Shown one piece after another: positions 44,703 through 53,817 of a stretch of DNA of 64,000 nucleotides. The notes beneath the pieces were generated by a model. It saw only the letters and a list, made by a program, of their open reading frames with translations, searched no databases and was not told where the DNA came from. The stretch covers positions 3,596,001 to 3,660,000 of the forward strand of contig NC_018632.1 in NCBI RefSeq assembly GCF_000172635.2, read 5' to 3'. Position 1 is the first letter of the stretch; each line of letters starts with the position of its first letter. The translations under genes and the position numbers were made by a program. This DNA comes from Alteromonas macleodii ATCC 27126 (GTDB lineage: Bacteria > Pseudomonadota > Gammaproteobacteria > Enterobacterales > Alteromonadaceae).

Positions 44703-45602
44703 TCAAAAATAATCAGACATAGATAAATAGCGCTGCCTGATATGTTCAATTAACAGCTTAATTTTTCGAGATGGCTGGCGGCTGTAAGGATAAACGGCAT
44801 AAACGCCTAACACCTTACCTACCCGCTCTGGAAACAAATCGACCAGTGTTCCATTACATAAATCTTCGAATACCAAACATTTAGGTACGTAGGCAATACC
44901 TCTACCAGCAAGAGCTGCTTTGCGAAGCGCCCCTGCATTGTCACTTGAAAATGCGCCATCTACGGTGATGGTGTAACTGCCTTGAGACGACGTAAACTCC
45001 CACTCCCTTGCGCCGGATGTGTGGTAGGAATACAACAAACAGTTGTGAAAGCTCAAATCCTCTGGTGCTTTGGGCCTGCCTTTTCGTCTAATGTAATCCG
45101 GCGATGTGCAAACCACCCAATGGGAATCTAAAAAGTGCCGCGCGATCAGACTTGAGTCTTCCAAATATCCCGTTCGAATAACAAGATCAAACCCTTCCTC
45201 GACTAGATTTACAAATCGATTATCTAGAGACATATCAACGCTTAACCCTGGATGAAGTGTACAAAACTCAGCTACCGCATCGGCTAACAGTAAATCGCCC
45301 GAAATCGTTGGAACCGACATTTTAATGTGCCCGGATATTTGTTCACTGTATCCAGAAATTGTGTCGATAGCTTCCTGCGTGGACGCCTTTACATTCATGG
45401 CGCCTTGCTTCAAAGCTTGACCCGCTTCGGTAAGCGTGAGTTTGCGAGTAGTGCGATACAAAAGCTGCGTTCCCAGCTCTTTTTCAAGCTTTGCTATTCG
45501 CTTACTGACTACCGAGTTGGTAATGTTGTTCGCCTCTGCCACTTTGCTAAAACTGCCCATCTCCGCAATTTGTGCAAAGAGAATTAAATCGTCTGCTCTC
45601 AC
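44703..45602 (-). CDS. LysR-family regulator divergent from lldD
   Basis: 299 residues from a GTG start at 45602. DNA-binding domain 1-60 (MRADDLILFAQIAEMGSFSK, NSVVSKRIAKLEKELG) and effector domain 90-295. It is separated from the lldD start by about 100 bp in divergent orientation, so it probably controls lactate oxidation. It belongs to the CrgA/DmlR-like branch rather than to the GntR-type LldR usual for lactate genes. Confidence 0.85.
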   Translation of the reverse strand: MRADDLILFAQIAEMGSFSKVAEANNITNSVVSKRIAKLEKELGTQLLYRTTRKLTLTEAGQALKQGAMNVKASTQEAIDTISGYSEQISGHIKMSVPTISGDLLLADAVAEFCTLHPGLSVDMSLDNRFVNLVEEGFDLVIRTGYLEDSSLIARHFLDSHWVVCTSPDYIRRKGRPKAPEDLSFHNCLLYSYHTSGAREWEFTSSQGSYTITVDGAFSSDNAGALRKAALAGRGIAYVPKCLVFEDLCNGTLVDLFPERVGKVLGVYAVYPYSRQPSRKIKLLIEHIRQRYLSMSDYF

Positions 45603-45705
45603 GTTATTACTTCACTTTTGGAAAAGATAAATTTCATTGTTGCCGTATATCCCTAAGGCGAGAAACGTTATATTTTTATCAAGTTAATTACAATCGATTA
45701 AAGAC

Positions 45706-46839
45706 ATGATTATTTCATCGCCGACTGATTATCGACGCGCTGCGCAAAAAATATTACCGCCGTTCCTATTTCACTACATTGATGGTGGTGCCTATCGAGA
45801 GCATACACTTAAACGCAATGAAACTGACTTGGCTGACATTGCATTAAAGCAGCAAGTGCTGAGAAATATGTCGTCGCTTGACCTTTCTACAACGGTCTTT
45901 GGTGAACAATTGGCTTTACCTATTGCCCTTGCTCCCGTGGGATTAACCGGAATGTATGCGCGACGTGGTGAAGTGCAAGCCGCTAAAGCGGCAGCAAACA
46001 AAGGCATCCCGTTTACCATGTCGACGGTGTCAGTATGTCCTATTGAAGAAGTCGCACCAGCCATTGAACGTCCAATGTGGTTTCAGCTCTATGTGCTTCG
46101 CGATCGCGGCTTTATGAAGAATGTTCTGGAGCGCGCCAAAGCAGCGGGTGTAACAACGTTGGTCTTTACCGTAGATATGCCTGTACCAGGGGCTCGCTAT
46201 CGCGATAAACACTCCGGTATGAGTGGGCCATTTGCTGCAAGCCGTCGCGTACTGCAAGCGATGACCCATCCTCGTTGGGCATTTGATGTAGGCGTATTCG
46301 GTAAGCCTCATGATCTTGGCAACATTTCTACTTATCGTGGCGAACCGACCCAGTTGGAAGACTATATTGGCTGGTTGGGCGCCAATTTCGATCCGTCTAT
46401 CAGTTGGAAAGACTTAGAATGGATCAGAGAGTTTTGGGACGGCCCAATGATTATCAAAGGCATTTTAACTGAACAAGATGCCAAAGATGCCCTGAGTTTT
46501 GGCGCAGAAGGCATTGTAGTATCCAATCACGGCGGTCGTCAGCTAGATGGCGTGCTTTCTACCGCTAAGGCTCTTCCAGCGATTGCTAGCGCGGTGAAAG
46601 GCGATCTAAGTATTTTCGTAGACTCAGGTATTCGTAACGGCTTGGACGTGGTGAGAATGCTGGCGTTAGGTGCCGATTGTACTTTACTAGGGCGCTCTTT
46701 TATTTATGCACTTGCTGCTGAAGGCCAACAAGGGGTAGAGAACTTACTCGATCTGTACAAACAGGAAATGCATGTCGCGATGACACTATGCGGCGCAAAA
46801 TCAGTCAGTGAACTTAACCTCGACTCTCTCGCTTCTTAG
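45706..46839 (+). CDS. lldD: FMN-dependent L-lactate dehydrogenase LldD
   Basis: 377 residues. It has the alpha-hydroxy-acid oxidase fold with early active-site Tyr in [14 protein letters not shown]-binding [25 protein letters not shown], catalytic His and Arg in [10 protein letters not shown] and [12 protein letters not shown]. It oxidises L-lactate to pyruvate at the inner face of the membrane and passes electrons to quinone. No lactate permease is adjacent. A D-lactate dehydrogenase lies convergently downstream, so both isomers can be used. Confidence 0.93.
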   Translation: MIISSPTDYRRAAQKILPPFLFHYIDGGAYREHTLKRNETDLADIALKQQVLRNMSSLDLSTTVFGEQLALPIALAPVGLTGMYARRGEVQAAKAAANKGIPFTMSTVSVCPIEEVAPAIERPMWFQLYVLRDRGFMKNVLERAKAAGVTTLVFTVDMPVPGARYRDKHSGMSGPFAASRRVLQAMTHPRWAFDVGVFGKPHDLGNISTYRGEPTQLEDYIGWLGANFDPSISWKDLEWIREFWDGPMIIKGILTEQDAKDALSFGAEGIVVSNHGGRQLDGVLSTAKALPAIASAVKGDLSIFVDSGIRNGLDVVRMLALGADCTLLGRSFIYALAAEGQQGVENLLDLYKQEMHVAMTLCGAKSVSELNLDSLAS

Positions 46840-46861
46840 TATCGCTGGCACCAAGGCCACT

Positions 46862-46916
46862 AAAAAGACCCCCAGTAATTGGATAGTCCAACTAATGGGG
46901 GTCACTGCATTTTTTA
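46862..46916. terminator. Bidirectional terminator between lldD and dld
   Basis: GACCCCCA (46867-46874) and TGGGGGTC (46896-46903) form the outer stem, with an inner TTGGA/TCCAA pairing. On the minus strand it runs directly into TTTTTA; on the plus strand a T-run follows after six bases. Confidence 0.8.
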
Positions 46917-46961
46917 CGGCTCTTTTATCAATGCACAAGTGGCTGGAAGTGTTATTTGCGC

Positions 46962-48695
46962 TTAATGATGCCCACCACAACAACTTCCATCATGCTCAGC
47001 CCAGTTTTTAAGTTTGGTGGTTTTGCCTATTCCCGGGTTAAAACTATTGGTGGGGTCTAATTCTCGGTAAAAGTTCTTCAGCGCATCTTTTGCAAAGTAC
47101 TCGTGTCCCACATTGTGCTCTGCTGGGTATTCAGCGCTTCTCGCATCAAAAGTTTCCAGAATTTTACCCTTTAACAATTTGGCATCCGCCCCTTTTTTCA
47201 ACACGTAATTCTGGTGCATTACGTGGCAGAATAAATGGCCGTAATACAGTTTCGTGTCTATCTGGTCGTCTATTTCTCTAGGCAGCACTTCAAACCAGTC
47301 AGGATCGTTACGGCGAAGTGCAACATCGATGGTCATCATAGCGCCCACGTCTTTGCTGTGCATCACGTGGTAACGACCTATCGCGCCACCAGCAACAAAG
47401 CGATGCAAAATAGCCTTATCAGCTTCTTCTTCTGTACACTCAAAATAACTACCTTCATTGGTTTTAAAGAAAGCATCAAGGTAGGCTTTGGCCTCATCTA
47501 CCCCGTCGTTGCTCATCTCCAATATCCAATGATGCTGATACTTGTCTCTGTACTCTTCCATTCGCTTAGGCAAGTGGTTAGGAAAAACGTAGCTCATATA
47601 CTGCATAACGCGATCTGACATTTTGTTGGGTAAGAAGCCCAGCTTGTCAGTAAATGCGTCAAATTTGCGCTTAAATGCAAACAGCTTAGGAATAAATTTG
47701 GCGCCAAGCTTGCTGATAACGATAAACATATCTTTACCGTATTTCTTTGATACGTCGTAGCAATCTCGGTGAAGGTACTCACCCGAGTCAGGCAAGTTCT
47801 TGAAAGTAGAAAGTATGTCGCGACGCACTTTGGTAAACACAGCGGCGTCGTTAGACCCCACATAAAATACCTGTTTTTTCTCAGGAATAGGAAAGGTGTC
47901 TAGCCTCACTGCGAACACGGCAAGCTTACCCGCGCAGCCTGAAGCTTCATGAAGTCTTCTGCCGTCATTGTTGAAGCGCGAAGGTGTGTCTGAATCAACG
48001 TCTCGAACTCGTTCATCATACTCGTTGTCTGATGCACGAGCGTCAGGGTGCTGAACGTCAGCTTCTTTGTAACGTTTGTTCTCAAGATTATTCAGAATTT
48101 CTTCTGGCTCACTACCTAGGTTAATCCCCAGATTGTTTACCAAAGATAGATTGCCATTAGCGTCGATTTGGGCAAAAAGCGCTAATTCAGTATAGGCAGG
48201 GCCTCGCTTGACCAAAGCACCACCTGAATTGTTACATATTCCCCCCACGATCGATGCGCCAATACATGAAGAACCAATCACAGAGTGAGGTTCGCGACCA
48301 TAAGGCGCAAGCGTCTCTTCCAATCCAAACAAGGTACTCCCAGCCAAGCCAACGATTTGCCTTCCGTCGTCAACTAACTGAATATCATCAATACGCATAG
48401 TACTGATAATAACGAGAGGCCTGTCGTAATCTTTACCATCTGGCGTAGAGCCGCCCGTTAACCCTGTATTGGCCGCCTGCATAATAACCGCAACGTCGGC
48501 TTCAACACACAGCTTAAGCACGCGCCAAATTTCGACAAGCGTTCCTGGGCGCACTACCGCAAGCGCTTCGCCCGCGCCAAAACGAAACCCTTTAGTGTAA
48601 GGCTGCTTCTTCGCTTTATCAGTTAACAAATAGGCCTGCCCTACTACATCGCGCATTGATGCAATCAAAGACTGAGTGTCAACGTTTACGGTCAT
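46962..48695 (-). CDS. dld: FAD-dependent D-lactate dehydrogenase (quinone) Dld
   Basis: 577 residues, near the length of Escherichia coli Dld. The FAD-binding domain includes VIMQAANTGLTGGSTPDG and SVIGSSCIGASIVGGICNNSGG (cited as IGASIVGGICNNSGG), and the C-terminal half is the membrane-binding type found in Dld. It oxidises D-lactate to pyruvate with quinone as acceptor. The extreme C-terminus (HDGSCCGGHH) is a possible metal-binding tail not expected in the family. AGAGAGAACC precedes the ATG. It is convergent with lldD and divergent from the csgD-like gene. Confidence 0.93.
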   Translation of the reverse strand: MTVNVDTQSLIASMRDVVGQAYLLTDKAKKQPYTKGFRFGAGEALAVVRPGTLVEIWRVLKLCVEADVAVIMQAANTGLTGGSTPDGKDYDRPLVIISTMRIDDIQLVDDGRQIVGLAGSTLFGLEETLAPYGREPHSVIGSSCIGASIVGGICNNSGGALVKRGPAYTELALFAQIDANGNLSLVNNLGINLGSEPEEILNNLENKRYKEADVQHPDARASDNEYDERVRDVDSDTPSRFNNDGRRLHEASGCAGKLAVFAVRLDTFPIPEKKQVFYVGSNDAAVFTKVRRDILSTFKNLPDSGEYLHRDCYDVSKKYGKDMFIVISKLGAKFIPKLFAFKRKFDAFTDKLGFLPNKMSDRVMQYMSYVFPNHLPKRMEEYRDKYQHHWILEMSNDGVDEAKAYLDAFFKTNEGSYFECTEEEADKAILHRFVAGGAIGRYHVMHSKDVGAMMTIDVALRRNDPDWFEVLPREIDDQIDTKLYYGHLFCHVMHQNYVLKKGADAKLLKGKILETFDARSAEYPAEHNVGHEYFAKDALKNFYRELDPTNSFNPGIGKTTKLKNWAEHDGSCCGGHH

Positions 48696-48969
48696 GGTTC
48701 TCTCTGTGTGTTGAAATAATGGAAGGAATGACTTGGTGTTGAACTATACACTAACACCATTATTAACAAAGGGGGCAAGCCGCTTTTATCGAGATAATTT
48801 ACTTATATTTAATTCGTTGAACACTTAGAGGCTCTAGCATTTAAGCAAAACTTACAGGCGTTTTTCACTGTTACATTTTGTTACGCTTTGGAGGAGCAAG
48901 TTAGACCAGAGGAGTATTGTAAAGCCAATGTATAGTTCGTAAGGTTGATAGACACGAAAAGGAGCTTTC

Positions 48970-49647
48970 ATGTCACATCAAGCGTTCGTTTTAACAAGAA
49001 AAAGTTTTTCAGAAAATACTAGAAGGGATGGGGCTTACGAACGATTCCTAAGTATTTTGCCGTCATGTGGATTTGTCGTCACAACCGGTGCGATTCATCC
49101 ACCTCGAAGCGTGCTTAATAACACCTATACCTTCTTTATCGATGCGCAGTATTGTGACTCTGCCGCTATGCTCAACTTGCCTGTAGTCAACGATAACCCA
49201 GAGTTGAACAAAGTCATTTTCAACGTGCCAGAGTCTGACGTCGATTTTCATTATGCGGCACTGCAACATGGTATTAATGGTATTTTCCATATTGAAGATA
49301 GCTTAGAACTTCTGGTTCGCGGTGTTCAACAAGTTCAGGCGGGCAACAAATGGTTCAGTCGCGAGATTATGAGTCGCTATATTGATGCCAATTTAGTATC
49401 TAAAGCAAAACCCGTTGCTGCACTTCAATCGTCACATACTGTGCTGACCAAGAGGGAATTGGCCATCACACGCAAAATTGCAGATGGTGCCCAAAATCAG
49501 GAGATTGCAGACTGCTTACACATCAGCGTAAATACGGTGAAAACTCACGTTTACAGCATATTTAGAAAGACGGACTGCCGAAATCGCGTTGAACTTATAA
49601 AGTGGTTCGATCATCAGTTTAGCCAACCACAACAAGTAAGCATCTAA
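48970..49647 (+). CDS. csgD: CsgD-like LuxR-family regulator of curli
   Basis: 225 residues. An atypical receiver-like N-terminus lacks the usual Asp pair and phosphoacceptor pattern (DVDFHYAALQHGINGIFHIEDS), as in CsgD, and a LuxR helix-turn-helix follows (about 155-215, LTKRELAITRKIADGAQNQ, VNTVKTHVYSIFRKTDC). AAAAGGAGC precedes the ATG. It is convergent with the csgBAEFG-type operon. In enteric bacteria CsgD activates curli and cellulose under c-di-GMP control; direct DNA targets here cannot be read. Confidence 0.75.
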   Translation: MSHQAFVLTRKSFSENTRRDGAYERFLSILPSCGFVVTTGAIHPPRSVLNNTYTFFIDAQYCDSAAMLNLPVVNDNPELNKVIFNVPESDVDFHYAALQHGINGIFHIEDSLELLVRGVQQVQAGNKWFSREIMSRYIDANLVSKAKPVAALQSSHTVLTKRELAITRKIADGAQNQEIADCLHISVNTVKTHVYSIFRKTDCRNRVELIKWFDHQFSQPQQVSI

Positions 49648-49671
49648 ACTGATAACCCATTGAATTTAATT

Positions 49672-49705
49672 GCGTATGGCGCTTACGCTTTTGCGCGCCA
49701 TACGC
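49672..49705. terminator. Hairpin at the convergent csgD/csgG ends
   Basis: GCGTATGGCGC (49672-49682) and GCGCCATACGC (49695-49705) form an 11-bp stem overlapping the csgG stop codon. The T-run is poor, so termination is only probable. Confidence 0.55.
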
Positions 49706-50444
49706 CTTTCTCCATTCCTTGTAACACCAACTCAGTCACCGCTTTTTCTATACTTTGTTTAACGCACTCGAACATGGGTTCATTAGTCGTGTAGCCCGTT
49801 TCTGCTTCAAGCAAACGCTTAAGCGAAACATACCTAAACAGGCCTGCTCTCACCTCCTGGCTTAGTACTTTCTTAGATGTTGAAACCGACACCAATACTT
49901 GACCTGTTCTCACGTCAACTGCACGCATGTAAATTGAGATTTGATCTTCCCTAAACAGCTCACTCGCTCCAATGCCAAAGTACTCTACGCCAGCGCCGCC
50001 GGTACGAATGTTGGTATCGTAGCTAATTATCCCACCTTCTATAATAATTCTCGCTGTCGTGAGTGGCGGCAAATCGCCTCCGCTGCTTTCGTCGGCTCTA
50101 ATTATTTTGCGTTCGGTAAGAATGTTCTGCAGCCCTTCACGCTCCACAGGTAAAAACCAGGATGTCTCGCTTAAGGTCTGAACAAGAATAGAGGTTGCGC
50201 CTTGAGTCACCGCAGTAGAAAACGAACTTGCCCCAGTGCTAGGTTTATATTGCCCGGTCTGGTCTCTAAACGCATATACAGAAACCGGAATTTGTCCCAT
50301 AGGCGCTGGCAAGCTTTTTACTTCAGACAATGTGGCACTGTCTTTAATTACATCAGCGGCCGTTGTATCTGGCGGCAGCGTATTAGTGATGGACTGGCAT
50401 CCTGCAAGCGCCATGGCCACTATTAAAAAAACGGTACTTCTCAT
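49683..50444 (-). CDS. csgG: Curli secretion channel lipoprotein CsgG
   Basis: 253 residues. The lipoprotein signal MRSTVFLIVAMALAGC has Cys16 as lipidation site. The fold continues with IPVSVYAFRDQTGQYKPS and STAVTQGATSILVQTL, both typical of CsgG, then the transmembrane beta-hairpins and FECVKQSIEKAVTELV. It forms a nonameric outer-membrane pore that exports curlin subunits with help from CsgE and CsgF. Last gene of the operon, eight bases after csgF. Confidence 0.93.
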   Translation of the reverse strand: MRSTVFLIVAMALAGCQSITNTLPPDTTAADVIKDSATLSEVKSLPAPMGQIPVSVYAFRDQTGQYKPSTGASSFSTAVTQGATSILVQTLSETSWFLPVEREGLQNILTERKIIRADESSGGDLPPLTTARIIIEGGIISYDTNIRTGGAGVEYFGIGASELFREDQISIYMRAVDVRTGQVLVSVSTSKKVLSQEVRAGLFRYVSLKRLLEAETGYTTNEPMFECVKQSIEKAVTELVLQGMEKGVWRAKA

Positions 50445-50452
50445 GTGTTTCC

Positions 50453-50908
50453 CTACCCAAACCGTGGAATTTCAACGACAGTAACCTCACCTGTCAGTAA
50501 GTTAGTAATGTTCACAACAATGCTGTCAGGATTACTCGTTATTAGTTCTACCTGAAAGTCACCACTAACAAAAATACTATCCTGATTGAATATGCTGTCT
50601 ATCGGGTTTCCATCTTCATCATATTCTTGTTCACCGAATGCGATGTCTGTGATTTCGCGGACTATACGATTGATATAGGCGCGTTCGAGTGATTCTTGAA
50701 GGCGTTCGTCATAGGAGCGCTCGCTGTAAGGCGCTGTATGAGCGTTTTGTGAATTCGCCTTACTTAATAAAAATGATCCGTTAAGTGGATTACCACCGAA
50801 TGACGGGTTGATCGGTTCATACACCAACTCTGTTGCTTTCACACTAGCTGAAGTCCACGAGCCAGTCGCGATTAAGGCTGCTATCAATATCCCTTTTTTC
50901 ATTACCAT
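50453..50908 (-). CDS. csgF: Curli assembly factor CsgF
   Basis: 151 residues with a signal peptide (LIAALIATGSWTSASVKA). The N-terminal mature segment LVYEPINPSFGGNPLNGSFLL is the CsgF hallmark that plugs into the CsgG pore (written here as YEPINPSFGGNPLNGS). It exposes CsgB at the cell surface to start fibre growth. It overlaps csgE by seven bases. Confidence 0.95.
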   Translation of the reverse strand: MVMKKGILIAALIATGSWTSASVKATELVYEPINPSFGGNPLNGSFLLSKANSQNAHTAPYSERSYDERLQESLERAYINRIVREITDIAFGEQEYDEDGNPIDSIFNQDSIFVSGDFQVELITSNPDSIVVNITNLLTGEVTVVEIPRFG

Positions 50909-51294
50909 TCGTCCCCTGCTAAATCTGGGCTTCTACTGTCTATACTCGCGTTTGCCACCGCGTCTAAAACTAACATGATGGCTTGCTGTACTTTTTCATC
51001 TAACGGTACTTGTCTACGCCCCATGTACGTTTGATAAACCACTCTATTGTCGTAAATCACCGAAAGAAGAGTACCCGCTTGTGGCACAATAATTTCTTTA
51101 ACAACAAGGTTCTTACCCGAACTGTCTGGGACTTCTCGCCAGTATTGGCTAATGCGAGAGGCAAATTCGTGGCCTTGGCGGCTAATACTGTTATCGAGCA
51201 ACAGTCCACCTAGCCGAATTTCTTCTGCGTGAATCGGAGAAAAGAACACACTAAAAAGCAGTGTGATAAGAGAGAAACAATACAAGTACTTCAT
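50902..51294 (-). CDS. csgE: Curli secretion specificity factor CsgE
   Basis: 130 residues with a signal peptide (LYCFSLITLLFSVFFSPIHA). The mature part matches CsgE: GLLLDNSISRQGHEFASRI, YWREVPDSSGKNLVV, SVIYDNRVVYQTYMGRR. CsgE is a periplasmic nonamer that caps CsgG and delivers curlin subunits. It lies 54 bp after the large curlin gene. Confidence 0.93.
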   Translation of the reverse strand: MKYLYCFSLITLLFSVFFSPIHAEEIRLGGLLLDNSISRQGHEFASRISQYWREVPDSSGKNLVVKEIIVPQAGTLLSVIYDNRVVYQTYMGRRQVPLDEKVQQAIMLVLDAVANASIDSRSPDLAGDEW

Positions 51295-51348
51295 TTTACT
51301 GAATATAGCCGGGCAAACGCCCGGCTACTCACTTTTACATCTGTAGGT

Positions 51349-52800
51349 TTACATCTGAACAACGGTAGCTACGTTGTAGTCACCAACCTGCGTAACACTT
51401 ACTGTGCCGCCGTTGCCAGTGATACTACCTGTAACTAAGTTATCGTTACCCATTTGCGTAACTTCAAATGTATTCATATCACCAGAAATAACGAACTGAC
51501 CACCTGCGTCGTCTGTTACCCAGTTTCCTACGCCTTCTTGCATAACACTAACAATATTGTCGTCACCGTTAACCAATAGGTCTAGTAAGTTAAGCTCGCC
51601 CGTTTGCGAAACCATAATTTCGTTGTAGCTTGATGTAACGTTGCTTGCCAACTCAACCGATGCCGTATTTTCAACACCCTCTTGAGACATTTCAATGATG
51701 TTGCCATCAGCGTAGTAAGTTGCATCACCAATACCAGCTTGTGCTAACGCCAAGTTGGCATCGCCATCTTGCTCAATTTCAACGGTGTTAAACAGGCCAT
51801 CGAAATTAACTGTGCTGATTTCATTGGCATCACCTACCTGAGTTAAATCAAACTCGTTGAATAAGCCAATTACGCCAGCATAAGCCGTGTTGCCTTCGCC
51901 CACTTGGTTAATTTCGAACGTATTCGCTTGTCCGCCGATAGTTTCTACGGTAGCTAAGTTAACGTCACCGATTTGATCGATATTAACTTCATTGCCAGAG
52001 CCTTCAAATACTCCTGTGGTAATCTCGTTGCCATCTCCATCTTGTTCAAACTCTAGCACATTACCGTCGCCAACCATGCTCCAACCCACAGCGTTCTGGT
52101 CGCCATCTTGGTCAATTTCAACTTCGTTTTCTGAGCCGACAACGGTTAAATCAGACACGTTGTAATAGCCGTCTTGAATAACATCGATAACGTTTGCATC
52201 ACCGCTTAGCTCGCGAACATACGATTCGTGCCAGTCACCACTTTGATCAACAAATACCGTATTGTCGTTACCCGCAATGGCATTATTAGCCCAGTTACCA
52301 CCATCACCCTGATACACTGACAACGTGTTTCCACTGCCCGAAATGCTATTTATTGAGCGATTAAAAATAAAACCGATAGGGCCGCCATCACCTAATTGAA
52401 CAAGTGAAACTGTGTTATCGTCACCTTCGACAACGACATCGGCTGTACTATTTAAACTATCTTGCTCAGATTCTAAGAAGTTGCCGTTACCTGTGACACT
52501 TGCAAAGAAGGTATTACCTGACTGCATTTGCGAAGCTAGTACTTCGTTTGCGTCACCCGTTACTTCTACAAAGATTGCATTTAAGTCACCTTCCTGACTT
52601 AAAATAGATTCATTACCTACCTCATTTCCCTCTGGTGCCGTTTGGGTTAGCGTAATTTCATTGCCTTCAGCTGCAGCAATAAAATCTGCGGAAGCACTGA
52701 AATCAACTGTCTTACTCGCTGGAACTTCCTGAGCCGATGCCCACCCTGTCGCTGCTACTAAAAGCAATGCACTCGCTATTTTTGTTTTTTTCATTTTCAC
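51349..52800 (-). CDS. Large acidic curlin-repeat major subunit (CsgA-like)
   Basis: 483 residues from GTG 52800, or 481 from the ATG at 52794; GGGAGA fits the GTG best. A signal peptide (KIASALLLVAATGWASA) is followed by nearly 20 curlin-type repeats of about 22-24 residues in the pattern N-x-V-x-x-x-Q-x-G-D-x-N, for example NEVEIDQDGDQNAVG and NTVEIEQDGDANLAL. Escherichia coli CsgA has 151 residues and five repeats, so this is about three times larger and much richer in Asp and Glu. It should form extracellular amyloid fibres exported through CsgG. The acidic face may bind cations in sea water. Confidence 0.88.
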   Translation of the reverse strand: MKMKKTKIASALLLVAATGWASAQEVPASKTVDFSASADFIAAAEGNEITLTQTAPEGNEVGNESILSQEGDLNAIFVEVTGDANEVLASQMQSGNTFFASVTGNGNFLESEQDSLNSTADVVVEGDDNTVSLVQLGDGGPIGFIFNRSINSISGSGNTLSVYQGDGGNWANNAIAGNDNTVFVDQSGDWHESYVRELSGDANVIDVIQDGYYNVSDLTVVGSENEVEIDQDGDQNAVGWSMVGDGNVLEFEQDGDGNEITTGVFEGSGNEVNIDQIGDVNLATVETIGGQANTFEINQVGEGNTAYAGVIGLFNEFDLTQVGDANEISTVNFDGLFNTVEIEQDGDANLALAQAGIGDATYYADGNIIEMSQEGVENTASVELASNVTSSYNEIMVSQTGELNLLDLLVNGDDNIVSVMQEGVGNWVTDDAGGQFVISGDMNTFEVTQMGNDNLVTGSITGNGGTVSVTQVGDYNVATVVQM

Positions 52801-52824
52801 ATTTGTCTCCCTATGGCAATCACA

Positions 52825-53337
52825 TCATTCTTGATATTGTGTGATGTTAATCACCATTTCGTTCCCTATCTGGTAAACAGTAAAAGACTGTTCACCCAAT
52901 TGATTAACATTGGCTACATTGTCGAACCCATCTTGAATAATCTCGAAATAGTTATTGTTGTTTTGCTGCAGTAAATTAACCACGTTCCCCTCACCCAGCT
53001 GTGTGATCAGAGCTTCGTTATTACTGCCGTTTTGAACAACATTCGATAGGTTGGCGCCGTTGCCGCTTTGGATAATGTTAGTTATGTTATTTAGCCCAAA
53101 CTGACTAACAGCGATGAAGACCGTTTCATCGTCTATCGTTATAGCTTGAGCATTCAGACTCATTGAAAGAGAAGATTCCACCATGTCTGAGCTTGTTGAT
53201 AAGTCGGACTGTTGAGCATAAGCAGGAAGATTTACGGCTAGAAGACTGCACCCCGTAATGGCTGCCAACGCAACGGCTCTACATGCCTTAGCGTTATTAG
53301 CAAATTGGCTCTTTTTAACCTTTAGCTTCTTGTCCAT
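52825..53337 (-). CDS. Curlin-repeat minor subunit / nucleator (CsgB-like)
   Basis: 170 residues from the ATG at 53337; an upstream TTG at 53367 is rejected. The signal peptide is long (VALAAITGCSLLAVNLPAYA). Five curlin repeats follow: FIAVSQFGLNNITNIIQSG, ANLSNVVQNGSNNEALITQ, NVVNLLQQNNNNYFEIIQD, NVANVNQLGEQSFTVYQ. As first gene and shorter subunit it is the likely surface nucleator of the fibre. The order B-A-E-F-G on one strand differs from the divergent csgBAC/csgDEFG arrangement of enteric bacteria. Confidence 0.85.
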   Translation of the reverse strand: MDKKLKVKKSQFANNAKACRAVALAAITGCSLLAVNLPAYAQQSDLSTSSDMVESSLSMSLNAQAITIDDETVFIAVSQFGLNNITNIIQSGNGANLSNVVQNGSNNEALITQLGEGNVVNLLQQNNNNYFEIIQDGFDNVANVNQLGEQSFTVYQIGNEMVINITQYQE

Positions 53338-53367
53338 GAGAACGACTGCTTCCTTGATTAACAACAA

Positions 53368-53817
53368 AGGTGACCCCTCTATAACACTCCTTAAGACGGC
53401 GAGAATCCATCACCAATAAGTTGTATTTATTACAGGTCAAATACAGTTAGCACACGTTAAATCAGCAAGTTATTTATAATGGGTAATACCATAGTGCTAG
53501 ATTTGACGAAAATTCACGCACCGAGTAATTATTGGTAAGACCACCTAGTTTTTGTAGGGTCTTTTAACGGGTATTGCTACAGCGCGCCCCTAAGACATAG
53601 AGATCTGAACTACCTGTCAAAAATCATAGTAATTAAGTACCACTTTGGGCTTCTCTTCTCACTTTTTCCTAGTGGTTAAGTAGTATTTTTGAGCAAATTT
53701 TACTGTTAGGGGTGGCAGGTTTTTAAATTTGCGTTATAAGTTTTAACCGTTAGTTATATCAGACCGAACGAGAAGGTTCTGTGATTAAAGCATTATTGCT
53801 AATTATGGAATCTAATT
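53368..53817. other. Divergent regulatory stretch between curli operon and subtilase gene
   Basis: 450 bp without a gene. It must contain the promoters for both the curli operon (leftward) and the subtilase (rightward). It is AT-rich; no convincing -35/-10 pair, CsgD box or hairpin could be fixed by eye. Confidence 0.5.
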
